DNA of 64,000 nucleotides from Pseudomonas sp. TH41 (GCF_016650695.1 NZ_JAEKFH010000003.1:1322001-1386000); one strand, 5' to 3'; positions 35,515 to 47,452 are shown, counted from the first letter of the stretch. Translations and numbers: made by a program. The notes: a model not told the origin generated them from the letters alone.

Positions 35515-36282
35515 TCACATCCCCTTGCGTCGCTCCGCCCGAGCCATGCGCTGTACTTCTTGCCGCACCTCTTCCAGCACTTCCTGCACATACAAGATGT
35601 GTCGGCTGGAGACTTCCCGCGCCTGCTCCGCCCTGCCTTCGATAATTGCCACGTACAACTCTCGGTGCTGAGCAATCAACATGTCACGGGTTTCGGTGCG
35701 CTGCTTGTACATGCCGCCAATGTTGGTCACCACGTTGCGCTTGAGCAGGTCGAACAGCCCGCGAATGGTGTGCAATAACACCGCGTTGTGACTGGCCTCG
35801 GCGATTGCCAGGTGAAATTTCGCATCCGCCGCGCCCTCTTCCGTACGACTCACTTCATCATGACGTGTGTAGCAGTCCTGCAATTCGTTGAAGGCCGTGG
35901 TCAGCCGCTCGCGATCAACATCCGTCGCACGCAATGCCGCGTAGTAGGCGCAGGACGCTTCCAGGGTATGGCGAAACTCCAACAGATCGCGCTGAGCCTC
36001 GGGATTGCTTTCCAGCAGGTGCAACAGCGGATCGCTAAAGGTCGACCCCAGCGACTCCACCACATAATTCCCGCCGCCCTGACGACTGACCAACAGCCCT
36101 TTGGCCGCCAATTTCTGAATCGCTTCACGCAACGAAGGACGTGACACGCCAAACTGCTCAGCCAGCGCGCGTTCGGCCGGCAAGCGCTCGCCAGCCTTCA
36201 GTGTGCCTTCGAGGATCATCCCCTCAAGCCGCTCGACAATATCGTCAGACAAACGGCGCTGACGAATCTGATCAAACCCCAT
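35515..36282 (-). CDS. lldR: GntR/FCD-family lactate repressor
   Basis: This 255-residue regulator has an N-terminal winged helix (RLSDDIVERLEGMILEG, FGVSRPSLREAIQKLAAKGLLVSRQGGGNYV) and a C-terminal FCD ligand domain with metal-type histidines (AKFHLAIAEASHN, and HREL later). It is divergent from the lactate permease, with a perfect LldR-type operator between them, which supports the assignment. LldR relatives release DNA when L- or D-lactate binds. GlcC and PdhR are the nearest alternative relatives. Confidence 0.92.
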   Translation of the reverse strand: MGFDQIRQRRLSDDIVERLEGMILEGTLKAGERLPAERALAEQFGVSRPSLREAIQKLAAKGLLVSRQGGGNYVVESLGSTFSDPLLHLLESNPEAQRDLLEFRHTLEASCAYYAALRATDVDRERLTTAFNELQDCYTRHDEVSRTEEGAADAKFHLAIAEASHNAVLLHTIRGLFDLLKRNVVTNIGGMYKQRTETRDMLIAQHRELYVAIIEGRAEQAREVSSRHILYVQEVLEEVRQEVQRMARAERRKGM

Positions 36283-36429
36283 AACTCATTTCTCCACGGT
36301 CCCGACGGCTCGCCGGGGCCTCTATTCTGGCCTATAGGCGCTGCGCCAGCACCTATCAGACGGTAGTTGATCGAACGGCCCCGATGATCTGCACACCCAC
36401 GTATTCGACAAAAGTTTTAGGGCGGCAAA

Positions 36430-36493
36430 TTGACACACCACCTACAAGGCTTTTACCCTAGCCAACAGCGATTGTAAATTGGTATTACCAATT
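36430..36493 (+). promoter_or_regulatory. lldP promoter and LldR operator
   Basis: TTGACA (36430-36435) and TACCCT (36454-36459), spaced by 18, look like a sigma-70 promoter. Just downstream is the perfect palindrome AATTGGTATTACCAATT (36477-36493), matching the known LldR operator pattern (AATTGG-N5-CCAATT). Binding there would block initiation or early elongation of the lactate operon. Confidence 0.85.
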
Positions 36494-36544
36494 AACCAAG
36501 AACGCTGACAGTGCCTGACCAACAACAATTAGGGGCCACCCCAT

Positions 36545-38239
36545 ATGCAAACCTGGCAACAGCTCTATACCCCGCTCGGCAGTCTCGGCGTGTCCGCGCT
36601 CGCGGCCGTTATCCCTATCGTATTTTTCTTCCTGGCGTTGGCCGTGTTCCGCCTCAAAGGTCATGTGGCCGGCAGCATCACGCTCGCCCTGTCCATTGCA
36701 GTGGCGATCTTCGCTTTCCAGATGCCGGTCGATATGGCTTTCGCCGCCGCCGGGTATGGCTTCGCCTACGGTCTGTGGCCGATTGCCTGGATCATTGTGG
36801 CAGCCGTGTTCCTCTACAAATTGACGGTCAAGAGCGGCCAGTTCGAAGTGATCCGCAGCTCCGTACTGTCGATCACCGACGACCAGCGCCTGCAAGTGCT
36901 GCTGATCGGCTTCTGCTTCGGTGCGTTTCTTGAAGGTGCAGCCGGTTTCGGTGCGCCGGTAGCGATTACCGCCGCACTGCTTGTAGGACTGGGCTTTAAC
37001 CCGTTGTACGCCGCAGGCCTTTGCCTGATCGCCAACACCGCACCGGTAGCCTTCGGCGCCCTGGGGATTCCGATCATTGTTGCCGGGCAAGTCACCGGCA
37101 TCGATGCGTTCAAGATTGGCGCCATGACCGGTCGCCAACTGCCGTTGTTGTCGCTATTCGTGCCGTTCTGGCTGGTGTTCATGATGGACGGCATGCGTGG
37201 CGTGCGTGAAACCTGGCCAGCCGCATTGGTGGCCGGCTTGAGCTTTGCCATCACCCAATACTTCACCTCGAACTTCATTGGCCCGGAACTGCCGGACATC
37301 ACCTCGGCGCTCGTCAGCCTGATTTCCCTGACACTGTTCCTCAAAGTCTGGCAGCCAAAACGCGCCGCTGGTCAACACATCGCCGGCGCCGTCTCGGCTT
37401 CCGTGGTGACCGCCAGCGTCGGCGGTTTCGGCCAAAAGCGCACAACAGTGGCTTCGCCCTACAGTCTCCTGGAAATTTTCAAAGCCTGGTCGCCGTTCCT
37501 GATCCTCACCGTATTGGTCACCATTTGGACCCTGAAACCGTTCAAGGCAATGTTTGCCGCTGGCGGCTCGATGTACAGCTGGGTGTTCAACTTCGCGATC
37601 CCGCACCTGGATCAAATGGTGATCAAGGTCGCACCGATCGTGACCGCTCCGACCGCTATTCCGGCGGTGTTCAAACTTGATCCGATTTCCGCGACCGGCA
37701 CGGCTATTTTCTTCTCCGCACTGATCTCGATGCTGGTGCTGAAAATCAATGTAAAAATTGGTCTGACCACTTTGCGAGAGACTTTCTACGAACTACGCTG
37801 GCCCATTCTGTCCATCGGCATGGTGTTGGCTTTCGCCTTCGTCACCAATTATTCGGGCATGTCATCCACCATGGCATTGGTATTGGCCGGCACTGGCGCG
37901 GCGTTCCCGTTCTTCTCGCCATTCCTCGGCTGGTTGGGCGTGTTCCTGACCGGTTCCGATACGTCGTCCAACGCGTTGTTCAGTTCGTTGCAAGCGACCA
38001 CCGCGCACCAGATCGGCGTGAACGATGTGTTGCTGGTCGCGGCGAACACCAGCGGAGGCGTGACCGGCAAGATGATCTCGCCCCAATCGATCGCCGTGGC
38101 CTGCGCCGCGACCGGACTGGTGGGCAAGGAGTCGGACCTGTTCCGCTTCACCCTCAAGCACAGCCTGTTTTTTGCAACGATTGTCGGCCTGATCACCCTG
38201 GCTCAGGCCTATTGGTTCACCGGCATGCTGGTGCACTAA
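36545..38239 (+). CDS. lldP: L-lactate permease
   Basis: This 564-residue LctP-family proton-linked permease imports L-lactate, and in related strains also D-lactate and glycolate. About 12-14 hydrophobic helices are visible. Family segments include [35 protein letters not shown] and [19 protein letters not shown] precedes ATG 36545. It is the first gene of the operon that continues with lutABC and the D-lactate dehydrogenase. Confidence 0.96.
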   Translation: MQTWQQLYTPLGSLGVSALAAVIPIVFFFLALAVFRLKGHVAGSITLALSIAVAIFAFQMPVDMAFAAAGYGFAYGLWPIAWIIVAAVFLYKLTVKSGQFEVIRSSVLSITDDQRLQVLLIGFCFGAFLEGAAGFGAPVAITAALLVGLGFNPLYAAGLCLIANTAPVAFGALGIPIIVAGQVTGIDAFKIGAMTGRQLPLLSLFVPFWLVFMMDGMRGVRETWPAALVAGLSFAITQYFTSNFIGPELPDITSALVSLISLTLFLKVWQPKRAAGQHIAGAVSASVVTASVGGFGQKRTTVASPYSLLEIFKAWSPFLILTVLVTIWTLKPFKAMFAAGGSMYSWVFNFAIPHLDQMVIKVAPIVTAPTAIPAVFKLDPISATGTAIFFSALISMLVLKINVKIGLTTLRETFYELRWPILSIGMVLAFAFVTNYSGMSSTMALVLAGTGAAFPFFSPFLGWLGVFLTGSDTSSNALFSSLQATTAHQIGVNDVLLVAANTSGGVTGKMISPQSIAVACAATGLVGKESDLFRFTLKHSLFFATIVGLITLAQAYWFTGMLVH

Positions 38240-38265
38240 AAGCGACAGGCACCACGGAAAAAACC

Positions 38266-38290
38266 GACGCCGGACCACGACTCCGGCGTC
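38266..38290 (+). promoter_or_regulatory. Hairpin between lldP and lutA
   Basis: GACGCCGGA and TCCGGCGTC pair across a 7-base loop, 26 bases after lldP. There is no T run on the plus strand, so read-through into lutA is likely. It may stabilise or process the lldP message. On the minus strand the hairpin is followed by six Ts. Confidence 0.5.
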
Positions 38291-38385
38291 AGCTATTCAC
38301 CACCCGGTCTGTAAGGCTGCTGAAAGCTTCCCTCTCTATATTCAGCAGCCTCAACAGACGGATAACCGGCCGAGAGACACGCCTG

Positions 38386-39210
38386 ATGAGCGAGCTTTTT
38401 TACAACGCCGTGCCGAATGCGACCCGTGTCGCCCCGCCACTGCCCGAGCCTCGGCAATACCCCCGCGAAAAACCGTCACGGGTCTATCTGTACGGAACCT
38501 GCGTGGTGGATTTGTTCTACCCGGAAGCCGGGATGGACGCGATTCACTTGCTGGAGCGCGAAGGCATCCGTGTCGAGTACCCGCAAGGGCAAAGTTGCTG
38601 CGGACAACCGGCCTACACCTCGGGTTACACCGAGCAAGCCCGAACCGTCGCGCGCTCGCAATTGGCGCTGTTTGCCGGGGACTATCCGGTGGTGGTGCCG
38701 TCGGGATCGTGTGCCGGAATGTTGCGCGAACACTACGCCGACTTGTTCAAGGATGAGCCGCAAACGTTGAAACAGGTCCAGGCACTTGCTGCCCGGACTT
38801 ATGAACTGGCCGAGTTTCTGTTGTTTGTCTGCAAGGTGCAGCTCAAGGACAGCGGCGCACCCGTGAAAGTGGCGCTGCACACGTCGTGTTCGGCGCGCCG
38901 CGAGATGAACACCCACCTGCACGGCCGTGAGTTGTTGGCGCAGCTGAGCAACGTGGAGCGAGTGGACCACAGCCACGAAAGTGAATGCTGTGGCTTCGGT
39001 GGGACTTTCAGCGTCCGTATGCCAGACATTTCCGGCGCGATGGTGGCTGACAAGACCCGGTCGTTGAAGGAATCCGGCGCGCACAAGGTACTCAGTGCCG
39101 ACTGCGGTTGCCTGATGAACATCAACGGCTCGCTGGAAAAACAGAAGGAAGCGTTACGCGGCCAGCACCTGGCCAGTTTCCTTTGGCAGCGAACCGGAGG
39201 TGCTCAATGA
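38386..39210 (+). CDS. lutA: L-lactate oxidation complex subunit LutA (LldE), cysteine-rich
   Basis: This 274-residue (Fe-S)-binding protein has two CCG domains: SCCGQPAYTSGY near residue 70 and ECCGFGGTFSVRMPDI near 205. In Bacillus and Shewanella, LutABC/LldEFG oxidises L-lactate to pyruvate. ATG 38386 (MSELFYNAVPN) is chosen over a longer frame that overlaps lldP. Its stop overlaps the lutB start (ATGA). Confidence 0.94.
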   Translation: MSELFYNAVPNATRVAPPLPEPRQYPREKPSRVYLYGTCVVDLFYPEAGMDAIHLLEREGIRVEYPQGQSCCGQPAYTSGYTEQARTVARSQLALFAGDYPVVVPSGSCAGMLREHYADLFKDEPQTLKQVQALAARTYELAEFLLFVCKVQLKDSGAPVKVALHTSCSARREMNTHLHGRELLAQLSNVERVDHSHESECCGFGGTFSVRMPDISGAMVADKTRSLKESGAHKVLSADCGCLMNINGSLEKQKEALRGQHLASFLWQRTGGAQ

Positions 39211-40661
39211 GCATGCCGGAGCTGATTCCGACCGTTGCCGTGTCGGAAGATTTTCGCACCCGCGCTCACGAGGCGTTGGGTGACAAGCAACTGCGAAACA
39301 ACTTTCGCACTGCGATGGATTCACTGATGACAAAACGGGCAGCGTCCTTCAGCGATGCCCATGAAAGAGAACATTTGCGAGCACTGGGCAATGCTGTCCG
39401 AGCCCGTGCGTTATCCAAGTTGCCCGACCTGCTCGAGCAGCTTGAACAGAACCTGACCCGCAACGGTGTGACAGTGCACTGGGCGGAAACGGTGGACGAG
39501 GCCAATGGCATCGTCCTCTCGATCATCCGCGCTCACGAGGGGCGGCAAGTGATCAAGGGCAAATCGATGGTCAGCGAAGAAATGGAGATGAATCACTTCC
39601 TCGCTGATCAAGGCATTGAATGCCTGGAATCGGACATGGGCGAGTACATCGTCCAGCTCGACCACGAGAAGCCTTCACACATTATTATGCCGGCGATCCA
39701 CAAGAATGCCGGTCAGGTCGCGTCCTTGTTCCACGACAAACTTGGCGTGGAATACACCAAGGACGTTGACCAACTCATTCAGATCGGTCGCAAAGTCTTG
39801 CGGCAGAAATTCTTCGAGGCGGACATCGGCGTCTCCGGCGTCAACTTCGCCGTGGCCGAAACCGGCACCCTGCTGCTGGTGGAAAACGAAGGCAACGGCC
39901 GCATGACCACCACCGTGCCACCCGTGCACATCGCCGTCACCGGCATCGAAAAAGTCGTGGAAAACCTGCGGGACGTGGTGCCGCTGCTGTCGCTGCTGAC
40001 TCGCTCAGCCCTCGGCCAGCCCATCACCACCTACGTCAACATGATTTCCGGCCCGCGCAAGGCGCATGAGCTCGACGGTCCTCAGGAAGTGCACCTGGTA
40101 TTGCTCGACAACGGTCGCAGCCAGGCCTTCGCCGACAGCGAATTGCGCCAGACCCTGAACTGCATCCGCTGTGGCGCCTGTATGAATCATTGCCCGGTCT
40201 ACACCCGAATCGGCGGCCACGCCTATGGGGAGGTTTACCCTGGGCCTATCGGAAAAATCATCACCCCACACATGGTTGGCCTGGCGAAGGTCCCGGATCA
40301 TCCGAGCGCGTCTTCATTGTGCGGAGCCTGCGGTGAAGTGTGTCCGGTGAAAATTCCGATCCCTTCCTTGCTGCGTCGCCTACGGGAAGAGAACGTCAAA
40401 GCCCCGGACAGCCCTCATCAAGTCATGCGCGGCCAGGGCAGTAAGTACTCGCGCAAAGAACGTTTTATCTGGAACGCCTGGGCGAAACTCAACAGCTCAC
40501 CGACGCTGTATCGGCTGTTCGGTTTCTTCGCCACCCGCCTGCGCGCACTTGCGCCGAGTAATGTCGGCCCGTGGACGCAAAACCACAGTGCACCGAAACC
40601 CGCTGCCCGCTCACTGCATGACATGGCCCGCGAGCATCTGGCCAAACAGGGAGATCGTTGA
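39207..40661 (+). CDS. lutB: L-lactate oxidation complex subunit LutB (LldF), iron-sulfur
   Basis: This 484-residue protein has an N-terminal LUD domain and a C-terminal two-cluster ferredoxin domain with CIRCGACMNHCPVY and CGACGEVCPVKIPIP. It is the electron-transfer subunit of the LutABC complex. ATG 39207 overlaps the lutA stop, and its own TGA shares a base with the lutC start, so all three are translationally coupled in fixed stoichiometry. Confidence 0.95.
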   Translation: MSMPELIPTVAVSEDFRTRAHEALGDKQLRNNFRTAMDSLMTKRAASFSDAHEREHLRALGNAVRARALSKLPDLLEQLEQNLTRNGVTVHWAETVDEANGIVLSIIRAHEGRQVIKGKSMVSEEMEMNHFLADQGIECLESDMGEYIVQLDHEKPSHIIMPAIHKNAGQVASLFHDKLGVEYTKDVDQLIQIGRKVLRQKFFEADIGVSGVNFAVAETGTLLLVENEGNGRMTTTVPPVHIAVTGIEKVVENLRDVVPLLSLLTRSALGQPITTYVNMISGPRKAHELDGPQEVHLVLLDNGRSQAFADSELRQTLNCIRCGACMNHCPVYTRIGGHAYGEVYPGPIGKIITPHMVGLAKVPDHPSASSLCGACGEVCPVKIPIPSLLRRLREENVKAPDSPHQVMRGQGSKYSRKERFIWNAWAKLNSSPTLYRLFGFFATRLRALAPSNVGPWTQNHSAPKPAARSLHDMAREHLAKQGDR

Positions 40662-41328
40662 TGAGCGCCAAGCAAAACATCCTCGCTAAATTGCGCAAAA
40701 GCCTGACGGGCACCACGCCGGTGCCCGACGAGTTCGACGTCGAACTGGTGACACAGCCTTACACCTACACGCCGGAACAACGCATCCCGCAACTACGCAA
40801 GCTGATGGAAGCGGTGCACACCGAAATCCATCTGACATCCGGTGAAGGTTGGCCCGAGTTGCTGGCGCAATTGCTGCGGGACCGCCAATTACCGAGCCTG
40901 TTGATCGCACCGACTACGCCTCATGGTCAACGTATCACTCAGCACTGGGCGAAAAATCCTGGCCTGCCTGCGCTCCAGGCTTACGACCGTCCGGTTGAAG
41001 CGTGGAAAGCCGAACTGTTTAACGACACCCCGGCCAGTCTGACGACTACCCTCGGTGCAATCGCTGCGACGGGCAGCCTGATTTTGTGGCCGACGCGGGA
41101 AGAACCGCGCTTGATGAGCCTGGTGCCACCAGTGCACTTCGCTCTGCTCAAGGCCAGCGAAATCCGTGACAACTTCTATCAGGTACAGCAAGAATTTGAA
41201 TGGGCCCAAGGCATGCCGACCAATGCCTTGCTGGTGTCCGGCCCGTCGAAAACCGCAGACATCGAACAAGTCCTGGCTTACGGTGCCCATGGTCCGAAAG
41301 ACCTGGTGGTATTGATCCTGGAGGACCA

Positions 41329-41332
<4 letters not shown>
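40661..41332 (+). CDS. lutC: L-lactate oxidation complex subunit LutC (LldG)
   Basis: This 223-residue LUD-domain (DUF162) protein is the third subunit of the complex. Family segments include LGAIAATGSLILWPTREEPRL, VPPVHFALL and the C-terminal GPSKTADIEQVLAYGAHGP. The ATG overlaps the lutB stop (TGATG), and its TGA overlaps the next start (ATGA). Confidence 0.94.
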
Positions 41333-44139
<2,807 letters not shown>

Positions 44140-44338
44140 TCGCAAGACCTCAAGGAAGGCGTATTGAGTCGTCTTTTTAATGGTTCTTGCCGGAATCGAC
44201 AGGATTACCGTAAAAAATAGAACCCTGACGTGTCGCCGCAGTCCACTGATCAACCCCCGCAAACGTGGGGCCTCCCAAAACTCGGCAGCCCGTCCTGATG
44301 GTCAGCGATGCCTAGTCCCTCAGCTCAAGGAGATACAC

Positions 44339-44614
44339 ATGAAACGTTCTGTACTGTTTGGTCTGTTCGTTACTGCCTCATTGCTGGCCTCCCCTTCGTT
44401 TGCCGCCGACAAAGATCTATGTGCGGCCAATCTGAAAACCATCGAAAACGCCAAGGCACAGATTCCTCAGGAAATGGCTGACCAAGTAGCGGACTCCGTC
44501 AAGCAAGCCAAAGCCGACCACGCAAAAGGCACCAAGAAAGGTATGGATGATTGCGTCGCCGAGACCAATCAAACCATCCAGGACCTCAAGAACGCGAACA
44601 AAGGCGGGAAGTAA
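44339..44614 (+). CDS. Small secreted protein (paralogue 1)
   Basis: This 91-residue protein has a clear signal peptide (MKRSVLFGLFVTASLLASPSFA, cleaved before ADKDLC) and a mature helical part of about 69 residues with two cysteines (near 27 and 71), suggesting a periplasmic disulfide. AAGGAGATACAC precedes ATG 44339. A diverged paralogue lies at 46588-46866 with the same signal peptide and the same leader (TCAAGGAGATAC). The family is unknown to me. Confidence 0.8.
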   Translation: MKRSVLFGLFVTASLLASPSFAADKDLCAANLKTIENAKAQIPQEMADQVADSVKQAKADHAKGTKKGMDDCVAETNQTIQDLKNANKGGK

Positions 44615-44624
44615 CTCAGCTCAG

Positions 44625-44763
44625 GGCCAACCATCGGGTTGGCCTTCTGAGCCTTGTTCGCGTACACCGCGCAGGCTTGTTGCTCATCTGGCAGCCGGGA
44701 ATTCAAATCCCCCCGGCCCACCCAATACGACTCAAAAAAAACCCGCCAATAGCGGGTTTTGTT
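44625..44763 (+). pseudogene. Remnant of a second ssrA: promoter, 3'-end stub and terminator
   Basis: Bases 44625-44686 match the region just upstream of the real tmRNA (46875-46936) at about 54 of 62 positions, including the hairpin GGCCAACC-GGTTGGCC and the likely promoter. Directly after, 44702-44721 repeats the tmRNA 3' end (TTCAAATCCCCCCGGC, then CCACC), followed by a terminator (ACCCGCCAATAGCGGGTTTT, 44741-44760). The tmRNA body, including the tag frame, is missing. It may still make a transcript of about 90 bases. Confidence 0.65.
44741..44763 (+). terminator. Terminator after the ssrA stub
   Basis: ACCCGC CAATA GCGGGT followed by TTTTGTTG, preceded by an A run; a compact rho-independent terminator in the same relative place as the tmRNA terminator. 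Confidence 0.75.
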
Positions 44764-45310
44764 GCCTCTGGGGTTTGGTAATGTGAACCGCCCGTGTCGC
44801 TGTGAAAAAATGCGACACCATGCCCAAATCTGCAGAAAGAGCAAGGTTTGCCCTTGAAGAGGCCACCAGAGAAAAGGGGCAATTGCGCCTAATGCCTGTC
44901 AGTTAAGAAATCTCAGGCGAAACACGCTTCCTGTAGCAGCTGGCGAAGCCTGCGTTCGGCGGCGAAGCCGTCGTGAAATCAGCCAACGCGGTGCATCAGA
45001 AACACCTCGTGCACAGGTTTCACGACGGCTTCGCCGCCGAACGCAGGCTTCGCCAGCTGCTACATCTATGGTTACCCCCTTTTCTGCAATACTGTTTTTG
45101 ATGCGTGTTTGGCTTGCTTTCATCTATCCGGCGTCTGAGTGGGGTTGTGGCCCCGCGCCTCGATGAGAATCGATGCCTAACGACCCTAATTAGATTGACG
45201 GCCTTTCAGCCGTGTAGCAGCTCAGGGTTGTCGTCAGGCCGGTTGGCCGTTCACGTCATCTGTTATCCAGCATCGCAAACCAGGTGGGTGGTGCTTGGGT
45301 GACAGCAGGG
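44764..45310. other. 547-base non-coding stretch beside the IS
   Basis: No convincing gene lies here. It contains a 28-codon frame from 44819 (MPKSAERARFALEEATREKG...), too short to assign, then the 47-bp inverted repeat, then about 190 bases of probable IS end from around 45120 to the transposase stop. The last part includes the GC hairpin GGGGTTGTGGCCCC and may encode the IS-associated guide RNA. Confidence 0.6.
44932..45064. repeat. 47-bp perfect inverted repeat
   Basis: 44932-44978 and 45018-45064 are perfect inverted copies (start TGTAGCAGCTGGCGAAGCC, end GCCGTCGTGAAA), separated by 39 bases. Sub-repeats GGCGAAGCC and GGCGGCGAAGCCG give it REP-like internal palindromes, but it is much longer than the other REP arms in the window. 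It lies about 250 bases from the IS transposase. Confidence 0.92.
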
Positions 45311-46339
45311 TCAGGCGTTCATCACGCTTGGCCCTGCATCGAATTCGGTGTGGTGTGCCGCAATCGCCCAGGCGATTCTTGCCAGCTTGTTGGCCAACGC
45401 ACAGACCACGAGATTGGAGTGATGGTGGGACGCTAATAGCTGGCGGACCCAGTCCGCCAAAGCACCTTTCTGTCGTTCCAGCTGTATCAAATAAACACGG
45501 GCACACTGGATGAGTAGGCGTCTCTGGTTTCGATCACCACGCTTGCTGATGCCCAGCAGAACGGTCTTGCCGCCCGTGGAGTGCTGTTTGGGCACCAACC
45601 CGATCGAGGCCGCATAGCCTCGGCCACATTTGAACTGTTTGCCATCGCCCAACTCGGCAGCCAGGACGGTGGAGGTGATCGGGCCGATGCACGGCATGGT
45701 CATCAAGCGCGTTGCCAGATCATCTTCAGCGGCCTGGCATTCCATGTCTTTGTCCTGCGCCTTGACCTGCCCATCCAGATAGTTGAAGTGCCCATGCAGC
45801 ACCATCAGATTTTTCTTGATGCGTTCAGAAAATGAACTCACCTCAAGCAACGCTGGAAGCTCTTTGATGGCTTTGAAGCCGGCTGCGAGGCTGACACCAA
45901 CCTCCAGAAGGGCTGCGTGAATCCGATTGACGGTCGCAGTGCGGTCTTTAATGAACGACTCACGGAGCGAGTTGGACATGGCCAGCGCCTGTTGGGCTTG
46001 GGTTTTTGGCGGCACAAAACGCATCGTGGGCCGGGTCGCCGCCTCGCAGATCGCCTCGGCATCAGCGAAGTCGTTTTTGTTGCTTTTCACATACGGACGC
46101 ACGAGATGAGGTGCAATGAGCTTGGGCGTATGCCCCAGCTTGGCGACCTCCTGCGCCATGAAGTGGGCGCCGCCGCAGGCCTCCATCACGACGGTGCAGG
46201 ATTCCAAGTTGGCCAGGTACCGAATGAGCGTCACCCGATTGAATTTTTTGCGGCAAAGCTCATGACCGCGATCATCTTGTGCATGCAGATGAAAAGAGTG
46301 TTTTCCCAAGTCGATGGCGGCAATAGCTACTTTGGTCAT
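45311..46339 (-). mobile_element. IS110-family (IS1111-like) transposase
   Basis: This 342-residue DEDD-type transposase has an N-terminal RuvC-like domain with D10 (AAIDLGKHSF), E53 (VMEACGGAHF) and D90/D93 (KNDFADAEAI). The C-terminal Tnp_20 domain carries the serine-containing GLVPKQHSTGGKTVLLGISKRGD. The non-coding flank is longer on the 3' side of the gene (about 45120-45310) than on the 5' side, which fits the IS1111 subgroup, where the bridge RNA lies in the 3' end. I could not fix the element ends or see target duplications, which this family often lacks. The gene is intact. Confidence 0.9.
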
Positions 46340-46587
46340 GGCATCAGTCTCCGATGAGCCCCCGGTGAAAGCTTAGTGGGCGATCACAGGGGGCGGCGGG
46401 GGTAGCCATTTCATTAGATCGCATTACGCCTTAACTGAGTTTTTCATAACTTTTCTGAAAAAACCGAATTCCTGTGCCGCTTCGCAGTCTTTTAGGTAGG
46501 CCCCATCAATCGTGGCTTATTATTCGGATTCGGTCGAGCCACCCGCTCATACGGCAGCACCGAGACCATCAGTTCAAGGAGATACCC

Positions 46588-46866
46588 ATGAAACGTACCG
46601 CACTCGCGGGTCTGTTCATTTCTGCTGCAATGTTGGCGTCTCCCGTATTTGCAGCGGACAACAACCTTTGTACGAGCAAGCTGCAAGAGCTCAAAAGCAA
46701 AGTGAATGCACTGCCGGCGTCCTCCGATAACTCCACAATGGAGATCAAAAGACTGATGGCCAGCGCCGAAGCTTCAAAAGCCTCCGGGGACAACAACAAA
46801 TGCGTGAGCGAGGCCACCCAAGCCCTCACCCGCGCTGATAGTCTGAGCAACCAACCCAAGCCATAA
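46588..46866 (+). CDS. Small secreted protein (paralogue 2)
   Basis: This 92-residue protein has a signal peptide (MKRTALAGLFISAAMLASPVFA) and a mature part starting ADNNLC. It is related to the 44339-44614 product: same signal peptide pattern, same two-cysteine spacing (C28 and one in NNKCVSEATQAL), and about one third identical by eye. GGAGATACCC precedes the ATG. It ends 9 bases before the hairpin that overlaps the ssrA promoter. Function unknown. Confidence 0.8.
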   Translation: MKRTALAGLFISAAMLASPVFAADNNLCTSKLQELKSKVNALPASSDNSTMEIKRLMASAEASKASGDNNKCVSEATQALTRADSLSNQPKP

Positions 46867-46888
46867 TCAGTCGCGGCCAACCTTCGGG

Positions 46889-46918
46889 TTGGCCTTCTCA
46901 TGCGTGTTGGCGTACACT
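46889..46918 (+). promoter_or_regulatory. Probable ssrA promoter
   Basis: TTGGCC (46889-46894) and TACACT (46913-46918), spaced by 18, sit about 45 bases before the mature tmRNA 5' end. The -35 lies in the right arm of the hairpin GGCCAACC-TTCG-GGTTGGCC that ends the upstream gene. The pair is conserved in the ssrA stub at 44639-44668. Confidence 0.5.
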
Positions 46919-46961
46919 GCACAGGCTTGTTGCTCACTTTGATTCACAGAGCAATGGGCTC

Positions 46962-47359
46962 GGGGCCGTTTAGGATTCGACGCCGGTTGCGAAACTTTAG
47001 GTGCATGCCGAGTTGGTAACAGAACTCGTAAATCCACTGTTGCAACTACTTATAGTTGCCAATGACGAAAACTACGGCCAGGAATTCGCTATCGCTGCGT
47101 AAGCAGCCTTAGACCCTGAGCTTCTGGTACCTTCGGGTCCAGCAATCACTAGAGGATGTCTGTAAACTCGAAGTGATTGTCATATAGAACAGAATCGCCG
47201 TGCAGTACGTTGTGGACGAAGCGGCTAAAACTTACACAACTCGCCCAAAGCACCCTGCCCGTCGGGTCGCTGAGGGTTAACTTAATAGACACGGCTACGC
47301 ATGTAGTACCGACAGCGGAGTACTGGCGGACGGGGGTTCAAATCCCCCCGGCTCCACCA
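46962..47359 (+). ncRNA. ssrA: Transfer-messenger RNA (tmRNA)
   Basis: This 398-base gene starts GGGGCCG and ends CGGCTCCACCA, which pair as the tRNA-like acceptor stem; the T arm GGGGGTTCAAATCCCCC is complete. The tag reading frame runs from the resume codon GCC at 47058 to TAA at 47100-47102, encoding ANDENYGQEFAIAA. This is longer than the E. coli tag but keeps the ANDENY start and hydrophobic AA end. It works with SmpB to free stalled ribosomes and mark their products for proteolysis. Confidence 0.97.
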
Positions 47360-47365
47360 AATCCA

Positions 47366-47396
47366 AAAAAAAAGACGTCCACGGACGTCTTTTTTT
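47366..47396 (+). terminator. ssrA terminator
   Basis: AAAGACGTCC A CGGACGTCT followed by seven Ts, 7 bases after the tmRNA CCA. The A run on the other side makes it potentially bidirectional. Confidence 0.9.
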
Positions 47397-47452
47397 GTGC
47401 CTGAAATTTAGTAAATACGGGGGGCAGCGCTTTTGAGCTCCGCAGAGAATTT

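Noticed and set aside
44690..44725. T-arm-like sequence that could be read as a tRNA gene end
   Set aside because: No D arm, anticodon arm or 5' acceptor precedes it; the similarity to the tmRNA 3' end is better, so it is treated as an ssrA remnant.
44551..44786. Short plus-strand frames over the ssrA stub
   Set aside because: They run across a hairpin, stub and terminator and overlap the end of a well-supported secreted-protein gene in another frame; no ribosome site or conserved sequence.
46340..46430. Terminal inverted repeats for the IS110-type element
   Set aside because: I compared the upstream flank with the 45120-45200 flank; only weak partial matches (GATGCC and CTCATCG-like) appear, not enough to set element ends.
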